Source of the DNA: Thermodesulfobacteriota bacterium
GTDB taxonomy: Bacteria; Desulfobacterota_D; UBA1144; Nemesobacterales; UBA2774
NCBI GenBank assembly: GCA_035325995.1
Contig: DAOKYU010000006.1
Coordinates: 124,001 to 188,000 of the forward strand
DNA: 64,000 nt
Direction of reading: 5' to 3'
Shown here: positions 43,622-52,171 of the stretch, piece by piece
Layout of the letters: the number at the start of each line of letters is the position of its first letter
How positions within the stretch are numbered: the first letter of the stretch is position 1
Program-made: the position numbers and the translations under genes
The notes under the pieces: model-generated
Told to the model about the DNA's origin: nothing
What the model saw: the letters and a program-made list of their open reading frames with translations, nothing else
Databases searched by the model: none

Positions 43622-43640
43622 AGTAAGTCACTGAGTTACT
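43622..43640 (+). promoter_or_regulatory. Candidate operator palindrome before the XRE gene
   Basis: AGTAAGTCACTGAGTTACT is symmetric at all but three positions (6, 10 and 14). It ends 12 nt before the ATG at 43653. A TTGCAG (43614) and TAATAG (43644) on either side look like a -35/-10 pair, which would put the palindrome inside the promoter. Confidence 0.55.
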
Positions 43641-43652
43641 TTCTAATAGAAT

Positions 43653-43940
43653 ATGAGCGAAAGATTCGAATCTATACGCAAAGGCGTGGAAGAGGCGAGC
43701 GAGTGGAAGAAGGGAAAGAAAACCGGCGCGCGCGTCAGGCGGTACACAGCGATGGCCGTGGCTCACATTCGGAAAAAGACCGGGCTCACACAGAAGGAAT
43801 TTTCAGGGGTATTCCTGATTCCATTATCGACGCTCAGGCAGTGGGAGCAGGGAAAGCGCGCCCCGCAGGGGCCCGCCCAGGCGCTCCTCGGGATAATAGA
43901 CAAGGACGCCGAAGCCGCAATCGAAGCGCTTCACAAATAA
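43653..43940 (+). CDS. XRE/HigA-type HTH regulator (NadS-like)
   Basis: 95 residues with a Cro/XRE helix-turn-helix (IRKKTGLTQKEFSGVFLIPL, then STLRQWEQGKRAPQGPAQAL). This is the layout of antitoxins paired with RelE/HigB toxins, but no toxin gene is on either side. No ribosome-binding site: with the -10 at 43644 the mRNA could be nearly leaderless. The palindrome at 43622-43640 suggests autoregulation. Confidence 0.85.
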   Translation: MSERFESIRKGVEEASEWKKGKKTGARVRRYTAMAVAHIRKKTGLTQKEFSGVFLIPLSTLRQWEQGKRAPQGPAQALLGIIDKDAEAAIEALHK

Positions 43941-43963
43941 ACTACTCCTCACACTGGTTTTAG

Positions 43964-44434
43964 CTAGAACGAAACGGCCGCTTCGCTGTCGATCCTGAGG
44001 ACGGCCTCCTGGTCGAAAAGCTCTTTATACTCCGCCTTTATGCTCTCTATGTCGGCGTCGGCCTGCTGCGCCGAGGAAGCGTCGTAAAGGAGGAGTATTG
44101 TCCGCGAGTCCTCCTTTATCATCTCCCCCGACTGCATCATCCAGTGCCCGTCCGTGTCGATTATCGTGAGGCCCTCTCCGAAGCGCGGGATTATGTACGC
44201 ATCCATGAAGGCCTGCCACTCGTCCTGGGTGACGGCGCTCCCGCCGGTCCCGGAGAGGCCGAATACGAGTATGGTTTGAACGTAACGATCGCCTCTCAGT
44301 TGCGGCCGGCCGGGGTAGGCATTGATTTCGGTTTCGGCGCACCCCGCGCCGAGGGCCGCCACGAGAACGAGCAATACCAGGACGCCGCTCTTAAAAGAGC
44401 CGGCCCCCGGGATGGAACCACGCCTGCCTTTCAT
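43964..44434 (-). CDS. DUF3574 lipoprotein
   Basis: 156-residue lipoprotein: lipobox ALGAGC after a hydrophobic signal. The DUF3574 pattern is visible: VFGLSGTGGSAVTQDEWQAF, PRFGEGLTIIDTDGHW, EDSRTILLLYDASS. Role unknown. Convergent with the XRE gene (24 nt between stops). Confidence 0.82.
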   Translation of the reverse strand: MKGRRGSIPGAGSFKSGVLVLLVLVAALGAGCAETEINAYPGRPQLRGDRYVQTILVFGLSGTGGSAVTQDEWQAFMDAYIIPRFGEGLTIIDTDGHWMMQSGEMIKEDSRTILLLYDASSAQQADADIESIKAEYKELFDQEAVLRIDSEAAVSF

Positions 44435-44531
44435 AGCCCCTAATTATAGTTCTAACCGCGAGGCGTTGTAAACGGGTCGTGAAGCGATTTCGCGCATCTT
44501 GACAGACACGCGAACTGCTGGTATTTATATT

Positions 44532-44550
44532 GATTATGATTATCATTATC
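44532..44550 (+). promoter_or_regulatory. Fur box upstream of the DUF3793 gene
   Basis: GATTATGATTATCATTATC matches the classic Fur consensus GATAATGATAATCATTATC at 17 of 19 positions, and the overlapping 7-1-7 site at all but one half-site base. It lies 43 nt before the ATG. Implies iron-dependent repression. Confidence 0.78.
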
Positions 44551-44552
44551 CC

Positions 44553-44583
44553 GGAGGTCGGGGCCTAACCTCCCGCAGGCCCC
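44553..44583 (+). other. Possible H-type pseudoknot in the DUF3793 leader
   Basis: GGAGGT (44553-44558) pairs with ACCTCC (44568-44573), and GGGGCCT (44560-44566) with AGGCCCC (44577-44583). The arms interleave as A-B-A'-B', so both can form as a pseudoknot or compete. The only good ribosome-binding-type sequence (GGAGG) lies in the first arm but is 35 nt from the ATG. Function inferred, not shown. Confidence 0.4.
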
Positions 44584-44592
44584 ACGTTCTGA

Positions 44593-45198
44593 ATGCTGGA
44601 AACTGTTGAGAAGATATCCCGCGGATTCCTCGACTGGAAAAAGGAATTGAGGACTCTTTCGGGCACGGAGCCCGAGTTTCAGAAGTGGCTCTTCGTCCAC
44701 GTCGCCGGGGTACTGTTCGGCGGCAAGGCCGGCGAGCTCCTGACCATACCCGAGGGCCAGTGCGGGCTCGGGTACGAGCGGCAGGTGAAGGTCATCGAAA
44801 AACTTTCCGCGAAGTGGAATTATTCCTACCTCCCCCTTTGCCGGAGCGAAGAATCGGCGAAGGTCATATTCTACAAGCGGAAGAAGGTGAGCGAAGCCCT
44901 GACGACCGTGCCGCCCTGCATACTAGAGGACAAGCTCGGGTACAGCGCCGGCATGTCGCCCGGCGAATTCCTGGCGGAAATCGGGCGGAGATGGAAAGAG
45001 TCGGGCAGGATTCCACACGAGATAGGGATCGCGCTCGGATATCCGGCCGAGGACGTGCTGGGATACATGGGCCTCCTTCCCCTCGAATGCAGGGGAACCT
45101 GCGGATGGCGGATTTACGGAAACCCGGCCCTTTCGCTGGAAAGGTGCCGCATGTTCACGCAGGCAAGACAAGGCGCGATAGCATTTCTCGCCGCGTGA
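44593..45198 (+). CDS. DUF3793 protein, iron-regulated
   Basis: 201 residues of the DUF3793 type (LFVHVAGVLFGGKAGELLTI near the start, IPHEIGIALGYPAEDVLGYM and CGWRIYGN near the end, several Cys). Biochemical role not known to me; these genes tend to lie with iron or flavodoxin genes. An in-frame TGA precedes the ATG directly, so 44593 is the earliest start. The Fur box (44532) is upstream and a 2[4Fe-4S] ferredoxin is convergent, both consistent with iron metabolism. Confidence 0.83.
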   Translation: MLETVEKISRGFLDWKKELRTLSGTEPEFQKWLFVHVAGVLFGGKAGELLTIPEGQCGLGYERQVKVIEKLSAKWNYSYLPLCRSEESAKVIFYKRKKVSEALTTVPPCILEDKLGYSAGMSPGEFLAEIGRRWKESGRIPHEIGIALGYPAEDVLGYMGLLPLECRGTCGWRIYGNPALSLERCRMFTQARQGAIAFLAA

Positions 45199-45216
45199 TT
45201 TGGAAGCGCCAGGCCC

Positions 45217-45420
45217 TCAGTTCGGCCGGGAAGCGACTATCGCATCCACCGGACACTGCGGAACGCAGCGAACGTGAGAGATATTCTGGCAATCGTTGCA
45301 GAGGTCGGGATCGATGATGTACGTCTTTTCGACCGCCGCCGCGCTGATCGCATTCCTGGGGCACATCGGACGACATGCATCGCAGAGGACGCATTTTTCT
45401 GGGATGATGAAGTAGCTCAT
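45217..45420 (-). CDS. 2[4Fe-4S] ferredoxin
   Basis: 67-residue low-potential electron carrier. First cluster: CVLCDACRPMCP (CxxCxxCxxxCP). Second: CNDC, then CVPQCP with seven residues between the second and third Cys, the spacing of Allochromatium/FdxN-type ferredoxins. Start supported by GGGAGG about 7 nt upstream. Convergent with the DUF3793 gene (18 nt). Confidence 0.9.
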   Translation of the reverse strand: MSYFIIPEKCVLCDACRPMCPRNAISAAAVEKTYIIDPDLCNDCQNISHVRCVPQCPVDAIVASRPN

Positions 45421-45544
45421 TATGACCTCCCGTTCATAACGTTCTATACTTTAATTATGTAATAATTCTGTCGATTTGTCCATACTCCGCGCGAAATCGC
45501 GAGCGCCCCGAAAGCCCCCGGAACCGCCCCGGCGAATCGGCAGG

Positions 45545-45650
45545 ACAACGGACGGCATCCACGGATTCGGAATGGTCGTACGGGCCGAGCGTCATGAGTG
45601 TCATGACCTTCATCACGCGGCGCCCGCCTGAGAAGAGCCTCGAGCGCACG
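45545..45650 (-). pseudogene. Degenerate copy of the 3' end of the GNAT gene at 48873
   Basis: About 100 nt align by eye with 48883-48985: on the minus strand VMKVMTLMTLGPY here against AMKVMNLMTLGPY there, then WMPSV in both in a frame shifted by +1. Upstream homology fades after about 45650, and no full domain remains. Read as the remnant of a paralogue. Confidence 0.6.
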
Positions 45651-45841
45651 GTGCTTCGGCACGCAGCCGGGGCCGGAGGCACTCGCCACCGCCTGAGAGC
45701 CCCAATTGATATAAGCCTTTCGGCCGCTGCCGCCTGTTGCATAGCGCGGCACATCCGGCAATACGCACGAGTGACTATCGTAGGTGTCGATGAAACAGCT
45801 CGGGCAGCCTTCCCCGCCGGCACATTAATTGAAAAGAAAAT

Positions 45842-45870
45842 TTGCCCTTCTAATCATCAGATGATATAAT
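45842..45870 (+). promoter_or_regulatory. GntR gene promoter with overlapping operator
   Basis: TTGCCC (45842-45847), 17 nt, TATAAT (45865-45870). The palindrome ATCATCAGATGAT (45853-45865) lies between and over the -10. Its 12-nt core TCATCAGATGAT recurs at 46557-46568, before the MFS gene. Confidence 0.65.
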
Positions 45871-45878
45871 GTTTATCT

Positions 45879-46535
45879 GTGAGCGCGATAATTCAAAAGA
45901 AATCCCTGGCGGACGAAGTGGCCGAGCGGCTGCGGAAGCAGATCACTTCGGGGAAGTACAAAACCGGGGACAAGCTGCCCGCCGAGCCGCAACTGATGAA
46001 AAAATACGGCGTCGGCCGCTCGAGCATACGCGAAGCCATCAAGATTCTATCCAACCTGGGTTTTCTGAACGTGCAGCAAGGGGTAGGAACGTTCGTCATA
46101 TCCCAGACGGCGAACGAACCCATAAGCCAGCGCCTGAAGCGCGCCGACATGCACGAGATAGACGAGGTCAGGCGGATACTCGAGATAAAAATAGCGGAGA
46201 AAGCCGCTTTGACGCGGAACGAAGAAGACATCGCCAGGATCAAAAAATATCTTTCCGAGCGGGCGCGGACGGCCAAGGAAGGACTGCTCGAAGAGTGCAT
46301 CGAGGCCGACGTCAATTTCCACATTTCGATCGCTGAAGCGACGCACAATGAAATTCTTGCCGACCTGTACAGGTCCGTCGCCATGCACATAAGCAAGGGC
46401 TTTAAGCACATCTACGACGACACCGACAGCTTTGTGAAAACCCAGAAGCTCCACGAGCAGCTCGGCAAATACATCATAGCGAAGGACGCCCCCGGGGCCC
46501 TTAACATGGTCCTCAATATTTTAAACCACGACTAG
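45879..46535 (+). CDS. GntR-family regulator, FadR/FCD subfamily
   Basis: Transcription factor of 218 residues: winged HTH (LADEVAERLRKQITSGKY, then GRSSIREAIKILSNLGFL and QGVGTFV) and an all-helical FCD ligand domain with likely metal ligands (DEVRRILE; ADVNFHISIAEATHN; KLHEQL). GTG start 9 nt after the -10, so the transcript is almost leaderless. Probably autoregulated and controlling the adjacent MFS gene. Ligand unknown, likely an organic acid. Confidence 0.88.
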   Translation: MSAIIQKKSLADEVAERLRKQITSGKYKTGDKLPAEPQLMKKYGVGRSSIREAIKILSNLGFLNVQQGVGTFVISQTANEPISQRLKRADMHEIDEVRRILEIKIAEKAALTRNEEDIARIKKYLSERARTAKEGLLEECIEADVNFHISIAEATHNEILADLYRSVAMHISKGFKHIYDDTDSFVKTQKLHEQLGKYIIAKDAPGALNMVLNILNHD

Positions 46536-46556
46536 GCCTTCTTTTTTTAAGCCTGG

Positions 46557-46568
46557 TCATCAGATGAT
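46557..46568 (+). promoter_or_regulatory. Second GntR operator, overlapping the MFS start
   Basis: TCATCAGATGAT, identical to the core at 45854-45865. It abuts the MFS ATG at 46569. A T-rich run (CTTTTTTT) precedes it. Confidence 0.6.
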
Positions 46569-47837
46569 ATGACCGCATCATTACGATTGAAGAAAAAACA
46601 ATTACAGGCGGCAGCTCCAGTGCAACAGAAAGCCGGCGTGCAAAAAACAGTCTATCCCATACTCTTTACGATCAGCTTTGCGCATCTCCTGAACGATTTG
46701 ATGCAGTCGGTCATTCCGGCGGTCTATCCGATCATCAAGGACAAGTACGATTTCTCGTTTACGCAGATAGGCGTGATAACGTTCGTTTTCCAGCTTACGG
46801 CGTCTATACTGCAGCCGTTCGTCGGGGCCTATACCGACAAAAAGCCGAAACCCTTTTCCCTGGCGCTGGCCATGCTGTTCACGTCGCTGGGCATAATAGC
46901 CCTGTCCATAGCTTCGAGCTTTTACTTCTTCCTCGTCGCCGTCGCCCTCTTCGGCCTGGGCTCGTCCGTTTTCCATCCCGAGGCGTCCCGCGTGGCCTAT
47001 CTCGCTTCCGGGGGAAAGAAAGGGCTGGCCCAATCGATTTTCCAGGTCGGGGGGAATACGGGTACGGCTATAGGCCCGCTCCTGGCCGCTGTCATCGTCC
47101 TCACGTACGGCCAGCATTCCATGATATGGTTCTGCATCATATCCATGATAGGCATCGCCATACTTATAAGGGTGGGCAGATGGTACAGGAGCCGCTTGTA
47201 TCTAAGGAGAACGAACCCGTCCTCCGTTGTTGCGGAAACCCCGCCGGGACTGTCCAAAAGGCAGGTCTATTTCTCCATCGGCATCCTGCTGACGCTTATA
47301 TTTTCGAAGTATTTCTACATGGCGGGCATGATCAACTACTACACGTTTTTCCTCATAGATAAATTCGGCATTTCCGTGCGCGAGTCGCAGTACTGCCTCT
47401 TTTCGTTCCTCGCGGCCGTCGCCCTCGGGACCATCATCGGGGGCCCGCTCGGAGACCGCTTCGGCAGAAAGTACATCATATGGTTCTCGATACTGGGGGC
47501 GTCCCCTTTCACGCTGCTGCTCCCCCACGCGAACCTCTTCTGGACCATAGTGCTGGCCATAGTCATAGGCGTGGTCATAGCGTCGGCCTTCTCCGCAATA
47601 CTGGTCTACGCGACGGACCTCGTGCCCGGAAAGATCGGCATGATGGCGGGGCTCTTCTTCGGCTTCATGTTCGGCATGGCCGGCATCGGCTCGGCGGTGC
47701 TCGGCTGGATGGCTGACGAGATAAGCATCGAATACGTCTTCAGGGTATGCGCGTATTTGCCGCTGATCGGTATCGTCGCCACGTTCCTTCCGAACATAAG
47801 GTACGGCGCGCTCGCCCCGGCCGGGCAACCGAAGTGA
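46569..47837 (+). CDS. fsr: MFS transporter of the fosmidomycin-resistance (Fsr) type
   Basis: 422 residues, about 12 membrane helices. Fsr-type markers: FAHLLNDLMQSVIPAVYPII, then ALFGLGSSVFHPEASRVAY and AQSIFQVGGNTGTAIGPLLA. ATG 46569 has no ribosome-binding site and overlaps the operator; GTG 46620 is an alternative. Context with a FadR-type regulator suggests uptake or export of an acid-like molecule; actual drug resistance is not implied. Confidence 0.85.
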   Translation: MTASLRLKKKQLQAAAPVQQKAGVQKTVYPILFTISFAHLLNDLMQSVIPAVYPIIKDKYDFSFTQIGVITFVFQLTASILQPFVGAYTDKKPKPFSLALAMLFTSLGIIALSIASSFYFFLVAVALFGLGSSVFHPEASRVAYLASGGKKGLAQSIFQVGGNTGTAIGPLLAAVIVLTYGQHSMIWFCIISMIGIAILIRVGRWYRSRLYLRRTNPSSVVAETPPGLSKRQVYFSIGILLTLIFSKYFYMAGMINYYTFFLIDKFGISVRESQYCLFSFLAAVALGTIIGGPLGDRFGRKYIIWFSILGASPFTLLLPHANLFWTIVLAIVIGVVIASAFSAILVYATDLVPGKIGMMAGLFFGFMFGMAGIGSAVLGWMADEISIEYVFRVCAYLPLIGIVATFLPNIRYGALAPAGQPK

Positions 47838-47958
47838 AAAGCATGCATCCGGCCAGGTCACGTAAGGGCCGGTTCTCGAAAGAGGGGGGCGGTTTTTTCG
47901 GGAATTATCACGCGCGGGGATGTAAAAAGGACGCAGACGCATTATAACTTATACAGGC

Positions 47959-48816
47959 ATGGACGAGTCGATACTGATTCCAACCGATTTTTCCGAAGTC
48001 GCCCACCGCGCGGCCGCGTACGCGGTCGCCCTCGGCAACCAGCTCGGCATCGCGCGCCTCGTGCTCTATCACGCGTGGCAGCAGTCGAACGTCGTCGATA
48101 TCAACATGCCCGGCATGACACTCGTCAACGAGGACGAGATACAGGCGGCGAACGACGAATGGATGAGCTCCTTCGCGGGGGCCGTGAAAAAGGCGGCGGG
48201 AGGCGGCGTCGAGATTATAAAGGAGATAGATTACAACCCCCTCGATTACGGCGTCGCACATGCCGCCGAAAAGCACGGGGCCGCATACGTCGTCATGAGC
48301 GTTACCGGCTCGGGGAGATTCGTGGAAAAAATCATCGGAAGCAGCGCGGTTTCCGTCGCCAGGAAAATAGACGTTCCGGTAATCATCGTCCCCGGCGACT
48401 ACGAATACAAAACGATCGAGCGCATAGCGCTCTCGTGCGACTACAAGGACACGGAGCATTCGGTTCCTTTCGGCAAAGTAGCCTCCATCGTAAAGGCTAC
48501 CGGGTCCGGGCTGTTCGTGATTTACGTAGATACGAACGGCGGTCCGCCGCCCGATACGCTGAAGGAAGATAACGAGAGGATGAAGGAATCGCTGCAAGTT
48601 CCCGGCGTCGAATTCCATTCCCAGAAAGGCGCAAAATACATCGACGCCGTCAACGGCTTCAGCGAAGAGAACAGCATCGACCTCGTAATAGCCGTTCCGA
48701 AGAAAAAAGGTTTTTTTGAATCGCTGTTCAAGGGGAGTCACACTGCGGAGCTGGCGTTCCGGAGCGTAAGGCCCATCATGATAATCCACAACAGAATAAT
48801 CAACAGCGGCGAGTAG
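47959..48816 (+). CDS. Tandem universal stress protein
   Basis: 285 residues with two UspA domains. The first is complete (ILIPTDFSEVAHRAAAYAVA; ATP-loop VTGSGRFVEKIIGSSAVSVA with G-x2-G-x9-GS); the second (about 155-285) lacks an obvious ATP loop. Stands in a convergent pair with the GNAT gene, 56 nt between stops. Confidence 0.87.
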   Translation: MDESILIPTDFSEVAHRAAAYAVALGNQLGIARLVLYHAWQQSNVVDINMPGMTLVNEDEIQAANDEWMSSFAGAVKKAAGGGVEIIKEIDYNPLDYGVAHAAEKHGAAYVVMSVTGSGRFVEKIIGSSAVSVARKIDVPVIIVPGDYEYKTIERIALSCDYKDTEHSVPFGKVASIVKATGSGLFVIYVDTNGGPPPDTLKEDNERMKESLQVPGVEFHSQKGAKYIDAVNGFSEENSIDLVIAVPKKKGFFESLFKGSHTAELAFRSVRPIMIIHNRIINSGE

Positions 48817-48872
48817 AGGGGCCCGGCAATACAGCGCACGATTCGGGCCGAACGGCGTCGCCGGAACGCCGC

Positions 48873-49758
48873 CTAGTAGAAGACGGACGGCATCCACACG
48901 TCCTCGGGCTGTTCCGTACGGGCCGAGCGTCATGAGGTTCATGACCTTCATCGCGCGGTGCCTGTCGGCAAGGAGCCTCCTGTAAAGCTCCGCCTCTCTC
49001 AGCGGGCAGAAGAACCTCGCCCGGGGCGCGGGGAGCCTGCCGACCCCGGCTGCGAGCGCGGCTGCGTCGGCGACCGTTTCAGCCGCTCCGTGGCCCAGGA
49101 ACCCCGGTATGAGATACCCTGTTATCCTCCCTCCGCGCTCGGCGACGAGCGGGGAGAACCCGAGCTTTATGGCGTTTCCGATTTCGTTCCCGCGGCTGAC
49201 TTTATACTTTTCGAGGCAGAGCTCGGCCATCGCTGCTGCGTCCCCGGGGACGGCGGGGCGGACGGCTGCATCCGCGGCGACGTTCGCCGGGGCCGCCTGC
49301 ATAAGCGCGACCGGCTCCCTGAGATGGAACCCCAAAGAGGCGTAGAGCGAAAGCGAGCGCGAGTTGAACGAGTCCTGCATGAGCCTTATCTCTTCGACCC
49401 CCCTTTCGCGCGCGGCGTCGAGAACGGCGTTCATGAGCGCTCTCCCGATCCCCCTTTCGTGGCGCTCCGGGTCCACGGTTATCGGCCCGACGCCCGCTAC
49501 AGGGTCGGTGAACGAGATAAAGTTCGAGCCCACGGGCTTGCCGCCCAAAAGCGCCGCGACGCCGTGGAAATCGTCACGCGAGGCGAGGAAGCTTATGACC
49601 CCCTCCCCCGCTTCGAGCGTCGGGAAATCCCTCTCGAAAGCGTGCTTGTCGTGGACCGATCTAAAGGCCTCGAAGCATATCCTGCCGAGCTCCTTCGCGT
49701 GCTCGGGCGACACCGGGACGAGCGCCAGCTCTTCCGTGATTTTATCAGCCGTAGGCAT
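48873..49758 (-). CDS. Two-domain GNAT acetyltransferase with a C-terminal frameshift
   Basis: N-acetyltransferase with motif A DPERHERGIGRALM in the first domain and a diverged second half. GGAGA about 6 nt before the ATG. The frame reads NLMTLGPYGTARGRV and then runs on, without a stop, through antisense of the Usp gene to 47908. One base over, WMPSVFY and a TAG at 48873 appear, matching the WLPSVLY-type end I recall for this family. So the real end is probably 48873 after a +1 shift near 48900-48920. Either mutation, sequence error or recoding; a decayed paralogue (45545) shows the same offset. Confidence 0.75.
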
Positions 49759-49839
49759 TTCTTTCTCCTTTTATTTTTTAGAATCCGCGCCGCGTGAAAA
49801 GTTTCGGGCAAGCGGAGGAAACCTAGGAAACCTATGGGA

Positions 49840-50457
49840 TCAGGCCCCCGCTCCGTCGATGAATCTTTTAAGCTCCTTCTTCCCTCCCTTCACGATTGGC
49901 TCGCCGTGCGCGAAGAGGACGGCGTCGAACGAACGCTCTTTCAATATTGCACGGAAGGATTTCACGAGCCCGCGCTTTACGTCCTCCGGATCGTCGCCCA
50001 TGAGATAATCGGGCACGAACGACAGTCCGCCGCCGTCGTTCGTTATGGAATCCCCGAGCGAGAGGACGCCCTTCCCGACCGGAATGTAAAACGCCGTCTC
50101 TTCCGGGCAGAGAGAGCCGACTCCAAGCGCGAGCACGCCGCCCGGGAGCTCGTCCCCGTGCTCGAAGGGCTTTCCCTTCCGCCCCCTTTTGAACGCGTGC
50201 ATCCCCGCGCCGTGGCACCATACCGTAAGCCCGTAGCGCCTGGCGAAGCGGCCCGAGTGGCGGTAGTGGAGGCGGTTCGTGAGGTATGCGTTCCGGGGCG
50301 CGCCGCAGGCTTCGAACCATCCGATGCCTTCGTCGGGAACCCTCGGGTCCACGAGGTACGGCGGGTCGGCGTCGGAGACGTAATACGAATGGACGTCCTG
50401 CCCGATGCCCTCGTGAAACGTCGTCCAGTGATACAGGCCGGGAAGTATCTCTTCCAT
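49840..50457 (-). CDS. MBL-fold protein with reduced metal site
   Basis: 205 residues resembling metallo-beta-lactamase-fold hydrolases: YLVDPRVPDEGI strand, then LTNRLHYRHSGRFARRYG where the standard HxHxDH would be, then LSLGDSITN and LFAHGEPI. The central motif is HYRHS, so the metal site is reduced, as in a known branch of the fold. Function unknown. Confidence 0.78.
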   Translation of the reverse strand: MEEILPGLYHWTTFHEGIGQDVHSYYVSDADPPYLVDPRVPDEGIGWFEACGAPRNAYLTNRLHYRHSGRFARRYGLTVWCHGAGMHAFKRGRKGKPFEHGDELPGGVLALGVGSLCPEETAFYIPVGKGVLSLGDSITNDGGGLSFVPDYLMGDDPEDVKRGLVKSFRAILKERSFDAVLFAHGEPIVKGGKKELKRFIDGAGA

Positions 50458-50526
50458 TCTCGCCGCTCCGGTTATTCGTAAAATGGTAATACATTCGGCT
50501 CCGGCAGTCCATAGGCCCGGGCCGGG

Positions 50527-51504
50527 TCATGCGGGGCCGCTTTCTTCAGGCGCGGGCACTACGAGAGACGGCACCAGCCGAATGGAGACGAGCTCGGCCG
50601 CGAGCTCTATAATCGTCTGCGTTACGACGACCGCAGCCGCCGCATAGCGGAGCTCGCCGGGCAGAGCGAGCGCCAGCGGGAGGACGACGAGCGAGTTCCG
50701 CGTGAGGCCGCTGAATACGAGGGTCCTCGACTCGCGCGTTCCCAGGCGGAAGAGCCCGGCCACGACTCGCCCCGCGAGGAGTGAGACGGCAACGTATGCT
50801 ATATATACCGGCACGGCGTAGAGGATCACACCGAGATGCTCCCGGATTATCCCGGCCTGCGACGCGGGGATGACGAACAGGACGAGCGCCATCGCCGGGA
50901 CGGGTATCCACGCCGTGAGGCCGAGCCACTTTTCGGCTATTTCCATGTTGCGGGCCCGGTGCTGTGTGAGCACGGCGAGGGTCAGCGGAACAGCTATAAG
51001 AAGCACGAACGCCCGGACGAACGGCCCGGCGCTCATCACCCCCGCAGCGCCCGGCCCGAGGAAGAGCCCGAGATACACGGGCAGGAGAAGCATCTGGACG
51101 GCCAGGAGGAGCGGGGTAGATGCGAGCATAAGGGCCGGGTCGCCCCGGCCGAGCCGCGTGAAGGCGACGACGTAATCTATGCACGGCGTAAGGAGGACGA
51201 GCACTACCCCGATAAGGAGCGGCTCCGAATCCGGAAGGAACCTCGTCAGCACCCACACGACGGCGGGCACGACGGCGAAGTTGAGCGCCAGGAGCGCCGC
51301 CGTGAATCTCCCCTTCGATACGGCCTCGCGGAATCCAAGGAACGGTATCTGCGAGAACATCCCGTAGAGGAGGACGGCCAGTGCGGGCTCTATCCACGCT
51401 TCGAGCGATCCACCCGCCCCGGGGGCGAGCAGCCCGGCCGGAATACCGGCAAGTATCGCCAGCGCGTATATGCCGGCCTGTTTGTCTTCGAGGGTCCTGA
51501 GCAA
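50527..51504 (-). CDS. Arsenite/bile-acid symporter-type permease (ACR3-like)
   Basis: 325 residues, ten hydrophobic helices, BASS superfamily. LTPCIDYVVAFTRLGRGD resembles the conserved Cys-containing segment of ACR3/ArsB-type arsenite exporters. TTG start with GGAAA 7 nt upstream; no ATG before the first helix. No arsR or arsC neighbour, so substrate is uncertain. Confidence 0.8.
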   Translation of the reverse strand: MLRTLEDKQAGIYALAILAGIPAGLLAPGAGGSLEAWIEPALAVLLYGMFSQIPFLGFREAVSKGRFTAALLALNFAVVPAVVWVLTRFLPDSEPLLIGVVLVLLTPCIDYVVAFTRLGRGDPALMLASTPLLLAVQMLLLPVYLGLFLGPGAAGVMSAGPFVRAFVLLIAVPLTLAVLTQHRARNMEIAEKWLGLTAWIPVPAMALVLFVIPASQAGIIREHLGVILYAVPVYIAYVAVSLLAGRVVAGLFRLGTRESRTLVFSGLTRNSLVVLPLALALPGELRYAAAAVVVTQTIIELAAELVSIRLVPSLVVPAPEESGPA

Positions 51505-51816
51505 CGTATTTTTCCGGCGAAGGGGCGCGAAAGTGAATCCCGATAGCCCGCCGGATGCGTATAATGTACTGTGAGAGTGGCTCGTGGTCTACGGGTTAAC
51601 CGGAGCGCACGGCGAGGATCGTGTTCCCACAATGGGCATAATTGTGCAAAAAACCGAACAACCGACAGCACAATTTTCGCCATCCGGCTCGGCCCCGGAC
51701 TCACATTATCGTTTTATTACAGCAGGTTACGTATTTTAGTTATCCTATATAGTAAATGGCACAAGTATTGCACTATATTGCGACAAATCTAACAAGCCGA
51801 CAACGGAGACAGAGAA

Positions 51817-52011
51817 ATGGATACCACCAAGAGAAAAGAGCGTAAAGTATGGCACTTCTGCCCGGGATGCTCGACGTGGCGCACTGCCGATAAGTTCCAG
51901 GCGAAGAAGATAATGCGCGGCGCATACGGAAACTGCGACGAGTGCCTGTCCGCAAAGCCGAAGATGATCCCCGAAGCACGCATTATCGAGCTTTCGGCTA
52001 CGGGCAAATAA
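51817..52011 (+). CDS. Small zinc-ribbon protein
   Basis: 64 residues with CPGC near residue 15 and CDEC near 40, a four-Cys zinc site. Basic overall. GGAGA about 8 nt before the ATG. Not recognised beyond that; such short proteins may bind nucleic acid. 160 nt upstream of pyk. Confidence 0.65.
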   Translation: MDTTKRKERKVWHFCPGCSTWRTADKFQAKKIMRGAYGNCDECLSAKPKMIPEARIIELSATGK

Positions 52012-52171
52012 AAAGCCCCGCAGCCGTAAAAACCGGACGCATTTCCCGATACCGGACGCGCCGCCGACGGCGGCCTTCGCATCCGGGCCGGTTATACTTT
52101 TCCCCGACAACCGTTCTTTCGACCCCTCCCGGTGCGCCCGCACGGACGCCCGTCCGTACATGGAGGCATTT

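Larger units (their letters stand above)
45421..45878. other. Intergenic region with a decayed GNAT fragment and the GntR promoter
   Basis: No intact gene. Contains the pseudogene segment at 45545-45650 and the GntR promoter/operator near 45842-45870. Confidence 0.55.

Noticed and set aside
43703..43963. Toxin partner for the XRE antitoxin
   Set aside because: Overlapping frame of the XRE gene with no RelE/HigB features; neither neighbour is a toxin.
45455..45823. A 122-codon gene between ferredoxin and GntR
   Set aside because: Contains only the decayed GNAT end; no ribosome-binding site and no intact domain.
47908..48872. C-terminal extension of the GNAT frame across the Usp gene
   Set aside because: Antisense to an intact tandem Usp gene; the natural end is the WMPSVFY stop one frame over.
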